55,031 nucleotides of DNA, from contig JAJYXE010000002.1 of the NCBI GenBank assembly GCA_021791145.1, forward strand, positions 1-55,031, written 5' to 3'. Under the pieces are notes generated by a model, which was not told the DNA's origin, did not search any database, and saw only the letters and a list, made by a program, of their open reading frames with translations. The stretch is from Actinomycetes bacterium (GTDB lineage Bacteria > Actinomycetota > Acidimicrobiia > Acidimicrobiales > RAAP-2). Below, one piece after another: positions 41,875 through 49,606 of the stretch (positions within the stretch are counted from its first letter, which is position 1; every line of letters starts with the position of its first letter). A program made the translations under genes and the position numbers.

Positions 41875-43043
41875 CGGAAGTCGTCGCGGAACGTCCCGAG
41901 CCGTTCGGGTCCGGACGCCGTCACGAGGTAGTCGTCCTCGAGCCGCAGGCCGCCCCCGCCCGACCAGTAGGCGCCGGGCTCGACCGCGAGGACCATGCCC
42001 TCTTCGAGCACCCCTGGGCTCGCCAGGTGCGCCCACGGCGGCTCGTGGGCCCGAGCCCCCACGCCGTGCGCGATCGCGTGGTCCGGCTGGCCCTCGTAGC
42101 CCCCGGCTGCGAGCGACGCACGGACGGCCCGGTCGACCTCGGCGAGCTCGACGCCGGGACGCAGGAGCCGAAGGGCGCGGTCGCGGGTCTCGAGGAGCAG
42201 GTCGAGCAGGTCCACGTACCGAGCGCTGAGGGTGCCAGGGCAGAAGTTCTTCGTGAGATCGGTCCAGTAGCCGTCGGCGCAGACCCAGATCTCGAGCAGC
42301 GTGGGCTCGTTCTCCACCACTGGGCGGTGCCCGGTCGCAGTGAAGGTCTTGATCCCCGGACCCGACCACACGAGCGTGAACGCCCGGGCCATCTCGACCT
42401 TGTCCTTGTAGCCGATCCCGGTCTCGTGGACGAACCCTTCGAACATCGCGCCCACCTCGCTCTCGCGCATGCCAGGGCGAATGCGCGGCCCGATGTGCTC
42501 GAGCCCGAGAGTCGCGAGCTCCTGTGCGAGCTTCATGCGCTCGATCTCCTGGGTCGTCTTGGAGGACCTCGCGCGGACGAGCAGTCCCGTCGCGTCGACC
42601 ACCTCGCCCGCCGCCGCGTCGAACGCGTCGAAGTAGGCGCGCGTGTAGACGGTGGGCTCACCGACCATGCGGTCGGCGGACTGCGCGTTCTGGTTCATCT
42701 CGATGCCCACGCGCCGGCCGAGGTCCCTCTCGGCGACGACGGCGAGGGCGAGGGACAGCGCGCGGTCCGCGGGCGGCCGGGGATCTTCGATGTCGTAATG
42801 GCCGAAGGTCCGAATGTCATCGGTCCATGCGGTCCGCTCGGCGTCCTCTCTTTGAGGTGCGACGACCACGAGCGTGGGGTCGCCCTCCCGCGGGAAGATC
42901 GCGAGGTCGTAGCCCTTCATGCACCAGTAGTTCGTGAGGTACACGAGGTTGTCCGGCGAACGGACGATCAGCGCCTCGAGGTCCTCTTCTGCCATGAGGC
43001 GGCGGACACGCTCGAGCCTCGCGGTGTCGACGGGCCAGCTCAT
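41871..43043 (-). CDS. M24-family metallopeptidase (Xaa-Pro aminopeptidase-like)
   Basis: The 390-residue protein has a creatinase N-domain followed by an M24 catalytic domain. Four of five metal ligands are visible: Asp in WTDLTKNF, His in AHGVGARAHEPP, Glu in VLAVEPGAYW and Glu in LRLEDDYLVT. The first Asp position reads Glu (TLLEIWVCADGY). It is likely an active metal-dependent hydrolase of an X-Pro-like or other amide bond. The ATG at 43043 has GGTGAG upstream, nine bases after the FAH stop. It pairs with a ligand-free M24 homologue downstream. Confidence 0.87.
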   Translation of the reverse strand: MSWPVDTARLERVRRLMAEEDLEALIVRSPDNLVYLTNYWCMKGYDLAIFPREGDPTLVVVAPQREDAERTAWTDDIRTFGHYDIEDPRPPADRALSLALAVVAERDLGRRVGIEMNQNAQSADRMVGEPTVYTRAYFDAFDAAAGEVVDATGLLVRARSSKTTQEIERMKLAQELATLGLEHIGPRIRPGMRESEVGAMFEGFVHETGIGYKDKVEMARAFTLVWSGPGIKTFTATGHRPVVENEPTLLEIWVCADGYWTDLTKNFCPGTLSARYVDLLDLLLETRDRALRLLRPGVELAEVDRAVRASLAAGGYEGQPDHAIAHGVGARAHEPPWAHLASPGVLEEGMVLAVEPGAYWSGGGGLRLEDDYLVTASGPERLGTFRDDFR

Positions 43044-43052
43044 CTGCTCACC

Positions 43053-43949
43053 TCACCAATCCCTGAACGGCGGTGGAGGCGTCCCGTGCGCCTCCTGCCA
43101 GGACACCACGCGGTTGCGCAACGTCCCCACCCGGTCGATCGAGCACTCGACCACGTCACCGGGCTGCAGGTACCACTTCTGCGCGTCCTCCTTGAACCCT
43201 GCGACCCCAGAGACGGTGCCGGTCGTGAGGACGTCCCCTGCGCTGTAGCCGAGCGGGGAGTGGTGCGCGATCAGCTCGGGCAGGGTGACCGACATGTTGC
43301 CCGAGTACGAGTGCTGTCGAAGGTCGCCGTTCACGGTGAGCCGCATGTCGAGCGTGTGGGGGTCGCCCACCTCGTCGGGGGTCACGATCCACGGTCCGAG
43401 CGGGCAGAAGGTCTGGATCGACTTGCAGAAGGAGAAGACGCCGGACTTCATCTCGCGTCGCTGGATGTCGCGTGCGGTGATGTCGTTGAAGATCAGGTAG
43501 CCGGCGATGAGGCGCTCTGCCTCCTTCTCTTCGAGGAACGCCCCGGAGCGCCCGAGCACGACCGCGAGCTCCAGCTCGTGGTCGAGCTCCTTGGTCAGGT
43601 GCTCAGGGTAGACGATGTCGTCGTCTTGGCCGATGATCGCGTCCACGTTCTGGAAGAAGACGATCCACGGCGCGATCGCGTGGGACCAATTCACGACCTT
43701 GGACTCCTCCTCGTGCTCCCGGAAGTTGCCCGAGGTGTGGATGAGCTTGGTCGGCTTGATCGGCGGTCTGAGCCGGATCTCCTCCATCGCGTAGCGCGGA
43801 CCGGACGCCGCGGCCGCGCGCGACAGCTCGGGGTCGAGCTCGAACAGCTCGCGCATCGACGCGACCCCCTGGATCGTCACCACGTGGTCCCCGTCGACGA
43901 CCCCGGGGTGCTCTTCTCCATTGGGATCCCTGAACGTCACCAGCTTCAT
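43053..43949 (-). CDS. Fumarylacetoacetate hydrolase (FAH) family protein
   Basis: The 298-residue FAH-fold protein has the metal-ligand segment DHELELAVVLGRSG (ExE) and the second acidic ligand in FNDITARDIQRREM. The C-terminal half has LTTGTVSGVAGF and YLQPGDVVECSI. The family hydrolyses or decarboxylates beta-diketo or 2-oxo-enoic acids from ring cleavage, such as 2-oxohept-3-ene-dioate. In this operon it would act late on an opened ring. The ATG overlaps the stop of the M20 gene. Confidence 0.9.
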   Translation of the reverse strand: MKLVTFRDPNGEEHPGVVDGDHVVTIQGVASMRELFELDPELSRAAAASGPRYAMEEIRLRPPIKPTKLIHTSGNFREHEEESKVVNWSHAIAPWIVFFQNVDAIIGQDDDIVYPEHLTKELDHELELAVVLGRSGAFLEEKEAERLIAGYLIFNDITARDIQRREMKSGVFSFCKSIQTFCPLGPWIVTPDEVGDPHTLDMRLTVNGDLRQHSYSGNMSVTLPELIAHHSPLGYSAGDVLTTGTVSGVAGFKEDAQKWYLQPGDVVECSIDRVGTLRNRVVSWQEAHGTPPPPFRDW

Positions 43950-45217
43950 TGCTCCACCTCACATATCTGGGCTGCAGTCAAGGCATAGACGGTCGCCGTG
44001 CGCACCATCTCGTCGATCGACAGGTTCTCGCCGTCGGGGTGCGGCAGCCCGCTGGACGCGCCGTAGTTCACCGTCGCGATGCCGTAACGGGTGAGCACCG
44101 AAGCGTCCGAGGACCATCGAACGGTGTCGTGCTCCGGGGCCGCCCCGAACACCTGGGCGTGGGCCGTCTCGATCGCCCGCACGAGATCGTGGTCGGGCTG
44201 GATCTCCGCCCCAGGGCTCGTGACGAAGATCTCCGAGTCGATGCCGGCGTCGGCCAGCTCGGTCCGCAGCTCGGCGACGAGCTCGTCGAACCGACGGCAC
44301 GCTTCCTGCAAGGTCATGGTCGGCGGGACGCGGACGTCCAGGAAGAGATCGGTCCGCTCAGGAGTCCGGCTGAGGCGCCACGGCCACCCGCCGCGCACCG
44401 CGGCGACGTTCACCACCCCCGGCTCACCGCCGTAGGCGGTCTCCTGCTCGAACGCGCCGATCCAGCGCTCGACGTAGGAGAGCACCTCTTTCATGCGCAG
44501 GATCGAGTTCTCGGGACGCAGGTGCCTCGAGAACGCGGTGTGCACATGTGGACCCTTGGTGGAGATCCGCCCCCAGAGCGTCCCGTAGTGCCCGGTCACG
44601 ACACGGTTCTCGGTCGGCTCTCCGAGGACGCAGACGTCCAACGCGCCGCCGCCGTGCGACACGAGGTAGTGGCTCCCCGCGGAGTACCCACGGTAATCGG
44701 CGCCGACGAACTCAGGAGCCCACTGCGACTTCTCGATCTCGCCGACGACCGCCGCGACGGCCACGGTGCCGCGAAGCGTGACTCCGGCGTCACGCAGCGC
44801 CGCCAACGCCTCCAGGTAGCACGCGATGGCACCTTTCATGTTGGCGATGCCGAGGCCCCACAGCCTGCCGTCGCGCTCGAAGGCGGCGGGCCTGAACCCC
44901 GGCCGGTCCCGCAGGTGCGGCTCGTCGCCCGAGTACGAGGTGTCCATGTGCCCGTTGAACATGAGAGATCTTCCGGCGCCTTTGCCAGCGAGGATCCCGA
45001 AGACGTTCGGCCTCCCCGGCTCGACCTCCTGGAGCACCGTGCGAAGCCCCAGCGCCTCGCAGCGGGTCGCGACCTCGTGGGCGATGGCCTCTTCGTGCCC
45101 GGTCGGGCTGCTCACGTCGACGAGCGCCTTCGCGCTCGCGACCAGGCGCGCCCTGTCCACGGACCCCTCGATGGCCGCCGCGAGGTCGTCGGAGAGAGAT
45201 GCGACCGGCGGGGTCAT
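43946..45217 (-). CDS. M20 peptidase/amidohydrolase-like protein with altered metal site
   Basis: The 423-residue M20-fold protein has the start of the active site, LMFNGHMDTSYSG (His90, Asp92). The bridging Asp of GxGxxDxKG is Asn126 (GLGIANMKGA), and the Glu-Glu pair reads Glu160-Ile-Glu162 (VVGEIEKSQ). GEPTE (Glu200) and the C-terminal His in GLPHPDGENLS remain. Family members (ArgE/DapE, carboxypeptidases) are dizinc amidohydrolases; the substitutions suggest one metal or a different reaction. The ATG at 45217 overlaps the LLM stop and the TGA overlaps the FAH ATG, so translation is coupled on both sides. Confidence 0.86.
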   Translation of the reverse strand: MTPPVASLSDDLAAAIEGSVDRARLVASAKALVDVSSPTGHEEAIAHEVATRCEALGLRTVLQEVEPGRPNVFGILAGKGAGRSLMFNGHMDTSYSGDEPHLRDRPGFRPAAFERDGRLWGLGIANMKGAIACYLEALAALRDAGVTLRGTVAVAAVVGEIEKSQWAPEFVGADYRGYSAGSHYLVSHGGGALDVCVLGEPTENRVVTGHYGTLWGRISTKGPHVHTAFSRHLRPENSILRMKEVLSYVERWIGAFEQETAYGGEPGVVNVAAVRGGWPWRLSRTPERTDLFLDVRVPPTMTLQEACRRFDELVAELRTELADAGIDSEIFVTSPGAEIQPDHDLVRAIETAHAQVFGAAPEHDTVRWSSDASVLTRYGIATVNYGASSGLPHPDGENLSIDEMVRTATVYALTAAQICEVEQ

Positions 45218-46284
45218 CTGGCGACGTGCGGCAGCACACGGGAGGCGAAGAGCTCGAGCTGCGCCTCCCTGCGCTCGCCCCACAGCTCGAGCATGACGTC
45301 CGTGCAGCCCGCCTCCGCGTACTCTTCGATCGCGGCGATGCAGTCGCTCGGGGTGCCGGCGATCGGACGCGTCCGGTCGAGGATCGAGTCGCTCACCGCC
45401 CGAGCTGCCGCGAGCCGGCCCCCCTGGCGCATGGCCTCTGCGACCGGGCGGATCTCCTCTCGATCCAATCCCGCGGACTCGAGCAGCTCGTCGGCCGAGG
45501 CCTGGATGTTCTCGACCTTGTTCGCGAGGTACATGCCGGCGATCTCGCGAGCGCCCTCGCGTCCTTTGTCGCGGTCCTCGTCGATCGAGGCGACGATCGT
45601 GCACCCGAGGGAGATCGTCTCGGGGTCCCGGCCGGCACGCTCGGCGCCCTCGGCGAGGTTGCGCCTCGAACGCCTGACGAACTCCGGCGTCGTGATGCTC
45701 GGCGTCAGGAGCCCCGAGGCGATCTCGCCCGCCATCTGCTGGAGCCGTGGACCGGTGCCGGCGACGTAGATGGGCACCTCGTCGCGAGGGGTCTCGGCGT
45801 CGGGCCTGAGCGCGGGCACCACCGCGTCGAAGACGCGTCCGTGGTAGTCGAGCTCCTCGCCGGAGAGCACTGCACGGACGATCTCGATGCTCTCACGGAT
45901 GGTGTCGGTGGGCAGCGCAGGCCCGCGGGTGCCGATACCCGCTTCGCGCATGAAGATCTTGGAGGCGCCGAAACCGATCTTCAGCCTGCCGGGCCCGAGC
46001 GCCTCCTGGCTGACGCGGGCCTCCATCGCCACCTGGATCGGGTGACGGGTGTACGGGGAGATGATCCCCCACCCGACCTGGAGCCGCGAGGTGACACGGC
46101 CGATGAGCGCCGAGAGCGCCGTCGACGAACGCGCCTCCATCGAGTGGAGCCGCCACCAAGGGTACGCCTCGGCGAGCCAGATGGTGTCGAAACCGCCCTT
46201 GTCGAGCCGCTCGGCGTGCGACAAGATGTCCCCGAGCGGCTCCATGGTGAGCTGCATCATCCCGATGCGCAGGTCGCGGACCAC
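45214..46284 (-). CDS. LLM-class flavin/F420-dependent oxidoreductase, copy 2
   Basis: The 356-residue luciferase-like TIM barrel has HAERLDKGGFDTIWLAEAYP, LQVGWGIISPYTRHPIQVAM and VYVAGTGPRLQQMAGEIASG, the typical binding and C-terminal glycine motifs of F420-dependent members. It opens the 8-gene minus-strand operon. The GTG at 46284 has GAGGAGA at about eight bases. Sequence similarity to copy 1 at 24227 is low by eye, so the two probably catalyse different steps. The operator-like box at 46362-46376 lies about 80 bases upstream. Confidence 0.87.
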   Translation of the reverse strand: MVRDLRIGMMQLTMEPLGDILSHAERLDKGGFDTIWLAEAYPWWRLHSMEARSSTALSALIGRVTSRLQVGWGIISPYTRHPIQVAMEARVSQEALGPGRLKIGFGASKIFMREAGIGTRGPALPTDTIRESIEIVRAVLSGEELDYHGRVFDAVVPALRPDAETPRDEVPIYVAGTGPRLQQMAGEIASGLLTPSITTPEFVRRSRRNLAEGAERAGRDPETISLGCTIVASIDEDRDKGREGAREIAGMYLANKVENIQASADELLESAGLDREEIRPVAEAMRQGGRLAAARAVSDSILDRTRPIAGTPSDCIAAIEEYAEAGCTDVMLELWGERREAQLELFASRVLPHVAR

Positions 46285-46361
46285 CTCTCGTCTCCTCTGC
46301 CGTCCCTCTCGCCGCTGCGACCGCCGGTCGCCACGTCCGTCCTGTCTTCCTCTGGCTGCGA

Positions 46362-46376
46362 GGATATTTGATCAGA
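46362..46376 (-). promoter_or_regulatory. Operator-like box of the 8-gene minus-strand operon
   Basis: Read on the minus strand it is GTCTGATCAAATATC, identical over 15 bases to the box at 17758-17772 and followed by a TATCCT hexamer that could be a -10. No good -35 was found at the usual distance. It lies 78-92 bases upstream of the GTG at 46284. Confidence 0.6.
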
Positions 46377-46512
46377 CTTTTCGCACCGTCGCAAGCCCGC
46401 CGCACCGGCGGCGCGCGGATCCGTCGAGGTCTCGACGACGCCTGGGACCACGCCCGGCCAGCGGCGCCGGGGACCGGAACTGCCCAGGCACCTCCCTCAC
46501 GGCGTCGGCCCG

Positions 46513-46542
46513 TTGACAGTTGATCAAAAGAAGAGCTAACTT
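46513..46542 (+). promoter_or_regulatory. Promoter of the MBL-ABC2 operon with TTGATCAA box in the spacer
   Basis: TTGACA (46513-46518), 18 bases, TAACTT (46537-46542). TTGATCAA lies at 46520-46527, two bases after the -35, exactly as in the coxM promoter at 5454-5483. The sequence TTGACAGTTGATCAAAA differs from the coxM one at two of 17 positions. Confidence 0.7.
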
Positions 46543-46601
46543 CTTTGGAGTCACGAGATCGCTCCAGCCCAACCACCGATAGACCCCACAGAGAGGCCCC
46601 T

Positions 46602-46712
46602 ATGCCCCGTATGCCCCGTGCAGGGTTGCGTCGGCGCAGACCACCCTCAGAACAGCCTCCGGGGCGAGCCCGGTCCGTGCGCGACGGAAGGCGAGGCGAC
46701 ATTGGCTGCTAG
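46602..46712 (+). CDS. Possible 36-residue Arg-rich leader ORF
   Basis: ATG at 46602 follows GAGAGG by five bases and is the first start after the promoter at 46513. The frame (starting MPRMPRAGLRRRRPP) has a 9-base duplication at its beginning and ends at TAG 46710-46712, overlapping the TTG start of the MBL gene at 46702 in another frame. It could couple translation or be spurious. No homology was recognised. Confidence 0.28.
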   Translation: MPRMPRAGLRRRRPPSEQPPGRARSVRDGRRGDIGC

Positions 46713-47625
46713 CGATCGCCCGCCCGGGAGCTCGGGAGCGCGCCCAGCCGTCGACACGGCCCTCGTCACCGAGGTGGCGGAGGGCGTCCACGTCGTGCCC
46801 GACCGAAGAGTCAACCTCGTCCCGAACGTCGGGATCGTCGTCGGGGAGAGCTCCGCCCTGGTCATCGACACCGGGATGGGCCCCCGCAACGCCCAACAGG
46901 TGCTCGAGCTCGCCCAGAAGCTCGCGCCGAGGCGCAAGCTCTTCCTCACCATCTCCCACTTTCATCCCGAGCACGGTTTCGGAGCCCAGCAGTTCGTCGA
47001 AGACGGGGTGATCCTCTACAACGTGGACCAGCTGCACGAGCTGCACCGCAAGGGAGCGTCCTACATCGAGCTCTTCCGAGGGTTCGGCCCGACAGTCGAA
47101 GAAGAGCTCGAGGGCGTCCAGCTCGTCGACCCGCACGTCACGTACGACAAGAGCGCCACGATCGACCTCGGAGGCCACAAGGTCCGGCTCGAGCACGTGG
47201 GTCCCGCGCACACCGCCGGAGATCAAATCGTGGTCGTGGACGATGAGACGCTCTTCTGCGGAGACCTCGTCGAAGCACGCTTCTACGCGATCTATCCGTA
47301 CTTCCCGCCCGAGGACGTCGACGTCGACGGCCATCGGTGGATCGAGACGCTCGAGCGTTTGGACGCGCTGCAGCCCTCCGTCGTCGTTCCCGGCCACGGG
47401 GAGGTGGGCTCCGTCGAGCAGATCCGTGCCGCACGGGAGTACATGGTCTGGCTCCGCGACATCACTCGCGAAGCCACGGCGACACGTCACGACCTCGACG
47501 CAGTGCTGGATGCCGTCCGTCCTGAGGCTCTCGCCCGGTACAGCGGATGGGACAACCCCGAATGGATCGACTACGGGGTTCGCTGGTTCTTCGATCACCC
47601 CGCGCCGAGCGCGGCCGAACCGTGA
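46702..47625 (+). CDS. MBL-fold metallo-hydrolase
   Basis: The 307-residue metallo-beta-lactamase-fold protein has the first metal motif SHFHPEHG (about residues 84-91), HxHxEH instead of the usual HxHxDH. Later ligands are in VGPAHTAGD (His), LFCGDLVEA (Asp) and VVVPGHGEV (His). Members hydrolyse thioesters, lactones or amides; the substrate is unknown. The TTG at 46702 is preferred over a GTG at 46618 because the upstream residues are Arg/Pro-rich and unconserved and GGAAGGCGAGG precedes it, but this is not certain. The stop overlaps the next GTG. Confidence 0.83.
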   Translation: MAASDRPPGSSGARPAVDTALVTEVAEGVHVVPDRRVNLVPNVGIVVGESSALVIDTGMGPRNAQQVLELAQKLAPRRKLFLTISHFHPEHGFGAQQFVEDGVILYNVDQLHELHRKGASYIELFRGFGPTVEEELEGVQLVDPHVTYDKSATIDLGGHKVRLEHVGPAHTAGDQIVVVDDETLFCGDLVEARFYAIYPYFPPEDVDVDGHRWIETLERLDALQPSVVVPGHGEVGSVEQIRAAREYMVWLRDITREATATRHDLDAVLDAVRPEALARYSGWDNPEWIDYGVRWFFDHPAPSAAEP

Positions 47626-48047
47626 CAGCCGAGCTCGACTCAGGGGCGCTCGATTCACGCCTGCGGCGCGGTCGTGAGGCATATGGCCGGCAGTTCGGGG
47701 TGGCGGCTACCGAGGCCGAAGCGTCTCTGCAGCAGCTCATCGGCGTGCGGATGGCCCGCGAAGCGGTCCTCGCCGCAGGCGGAGTCTGGGGAAGCGGGCC
47801 GCTCAGCACACGCGACCGGAGCCTCGCGGTCGTGAGCGCGCTCACCACGCTCGGTGGCGTGGATCCTCGGCTCCGTTCTCACCTGCGTTTCGCGATGCAC
47901 AACGGGGTCAGCCGGTCCGAGCTCGAAGAGCTGTTCGTGCTTCTCGCGCTGTACGTCGGCTACGCAAGAGCCTCCGTCGCGATGGAAGCGCTTCGAGCGG
48001 TCGTCGGACCCGCGCCGGACGAGGCGTCGGTCGCTCGGGGAAGATGA
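47622..48047 (+). CDS. Carboxymuconolactone-decarboxylase (CMD) family protein
   Basis: The 141-residue all-helical CMD/AhpD-fold protein has LSTRDRSLAVVSALTTLGGV, LRFAMHNGVSRSELEELFVL and YVGYARASVAMEALRAV. The AhpD redox CxxC motif is absent, so it is closer to true gamma-carboxymuconolactone decarboxylase, which acts in the beta-ketoadipate pathway. No other protocatechuate-branch gene is nearby, so another decarboxylation or isomerisation is possible. The GTG overlaps the MBL stop, and its stop overlaps the ABC ATPase ATG. Confidence 0.86.
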   Translation: MTAELDSGALDSRLRRGREAYGRQFGVAATEAEASLQQLIGVRMAREAVLAAGGVWGSGPLSTRDRSLAVVSALTTLGGVDPRLRSHLRFAMHNGVSRSELEELFVLLALYVGYARASVAMEALRAVVGPAPDEASVARGR

Positions 48048-49606
48048 GCTTCACATCCTCCACACGCGTGCAGCCGGAGCCGACCGAGAGCGACCTTCGC
48101 CGCCCGTTTCTTTCCGTCGTGAACGTGCACAAGAAATTCGGTGGCGTCGCGGCGCTGCGAGGCGCGCACCTCTCCGTCCAACAAGGCGAGGTCCACAGTC
48201 TCGTCGGGGCGAACGGCTCCGGGAAGTCCACGCTCCTCAACGTCCTGTCCGGTCAAGTCCTCCCCGACGCAGGCTCGGTCTACCTGGACGGGCAGAGGGT
48301 ACAACTCGGCAATCCGGTGCGGGCGCTGGCACTGGGGATCTCGACCGTGACGCAAGAGACCACGCTCGTCCCGGAGCTGTCGGTCGCCGAGAACGTGCTG
48401 CTCGGGCCGCGCAAGAAACGGCGCTGGTACGGCATCGACTGGCGTGCGACGAACGCGGAGGTCGCCCGCATCCTCGAGCAGCTCGACGTCGACTTCGAGC
48501 CTCGGGACACCGTCTCGCGACTCCGCCCCGACCAGCAGCAGATGGTCGAGATCGCGAGGGCAGTGTCCGTCGAGGCAAAAGCGCTGCTGCTGGACGAACC
48601 GACGAGCGCGCTCGCCGAGCGCGAAGTGGAGGCGCTCTTCCGGCTCGTCCGACGGCTCCGTGATCGAAAAATGGCCATCGTCTTCGTCTCGCACCGCATG
48701 AGCGAGCTGTTCCAGCTCGTCGATCGGATCACGATCCTACGCGATGGCCAGACCGTCGACTCCGGCCCGATCGGGAATTACGACGTGGAGCGGATCGTCC
48801 AGAAGATGGTCGGGTCCGCCGGTCGTTCGCGCCGCACTGCGCTCGCGCAAAGCCACGGAGCCGAACCGGTCCTCTCCGTACGGGAGCTGCAGGTCGACAC
48901 GCGGGTCCGCGGGGTCAGCTTCGATCTCTGCGCAGGCGAGGCGCTCGGGCTCGCGGGGCTGGGAGGCTCAGGTCGCGCCACGCTCTTGGACGCGATCTTC
49001 GGCTCCGTCTCCCGCTCGTCGGGAAGCGTCCACGCCTCTTCGGTCCCGCTCCGGCCGGGCAACATCGCGCATGCCATCGCGAACGGGCTCGCGTACATTC
49101 CCGGGGATCGCAAGCTGCTCGGCCTGGTCCCGCACATGACCGTTGCCGAGAACCTCTCGATGGCGCTCACGAGCAAGGTGAACAGGCTGCGTCCGGTCCA
49201 GCCTGTCAGGGAACGGGCGCTCGTGCGCTCCGCGATCAGGGAATTCGGGCTCGTTGCGAAAGACCACCGGCAACCGTGCTCCATGCTGAGTGGTGGCAAC
49301 CAGCAGAAGGTGCTCATCACGAAATGGCTCTTCACGCAGCCAAGGGTCCTCTTGATGGACGAACCGACGCGCGGGGTCGATGTCCATGCCAAACGTGATA
49401 TCTACGATATCCTGCTCGAGCAGAAGTCCAAGGGCCTTGCGATGGTCATCAGCTCCTCGGAGACCGAGGAGCTGCTCTTGCTCTGCGACCGGGTGATCGT
49501 CATGTTCCGAGGCGAGGTGGTCGCTGACGTCCCGCGTCACGGCGCCGATGAGGCGGTGATCACCCGCTTCGCGATGGGAGGCGGCGGAGACCGATGCAGC
49601 GCGTGA
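48044..49606 (+). CDS. Ribose-type ABC transporter ATPase (two fused NBDs), set 2
   Basis: The 520-residue RbsA/MglA-like ATPase has in NBD1 the Walker A GANGSGKST, Walker B LLLDEPTSAL, switch His in VSHRM, and a signature reading LRPDQQQ. In NBD2 there is the typical degenerate Walker A (GLGGSGRATLL), an intact LSGGNQQK signature and Walker B LLMDEPTRGVD. In contrast to set 1, the key catalytic residues are present. It energises import by the permease and binding protein that follow. The ATG overlaps the CMD stop (ATGA). Confidence 0.92.
   Translation: MSFTSSTRVQPEPTESDLRRPFLSVVNVHKKFGGVAALRGAHLSVQQGEVHSLVGANGSGKSTLLNVLSGQVLPDAGSVYLDGQRVQLGNPVRALALGISTVTQETTLVPELSVAENVLLGPRKKRRWYGIDWRATNAEVARILEQLDVDFEPRDTVSRLRPDQQQMVEIARAVSVEAKALLLDEPTSALAEREVEALFRLVRRLRDRKMAIVFVSHRMSELFQLVDRITILRDGQTVDSGPIGNYDVERIVQKMVGSAGRSRRTALAQSHGAEPVLSVRELQVDTRVRGVSFDLCAGEALGLAGLGGSGRATLLDAIFGSVSRSSGSVHASSVPLRPGNIAHAIANGLAYIPGDRKLLGLVPHMTVAENLSMALTSKVNRLRPVQPVRERALVRSAIREFGLVAKDHRQPCSMLSGGNQQKVLITKWLFTQPRVLLMDEPTRGVDVHAKRDIYDILLEQKSKGLAMVISSSETEELLLLCDRVIVMFRGEVVADVPRHGADEAVITRFAMGGGGDRCSA

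Larger units (their letters stand above)
46285..46701. other. Divergent control region between the minus operon and the MBL operon
   Basis: About 417 bases without a confident gene. It holds an operator-like box for each direction (46362-46376 and 46520-46527), a clear plus-strand promoter (46513-46542), and a possible short leader ORF starting at 46602. The remainder (46385-46510) is GC-rich sequence with nothing recognised. Confidence 0.7.

Noticed and set aside
47622..48047. CMD-like gene as evidence for a protocatechuate/beta-ketoadipate pathway
   Set aside because: No dioxygenase, cycloisomerase or ketoadipate enol-lactonase of that pathway is encoded in the window.
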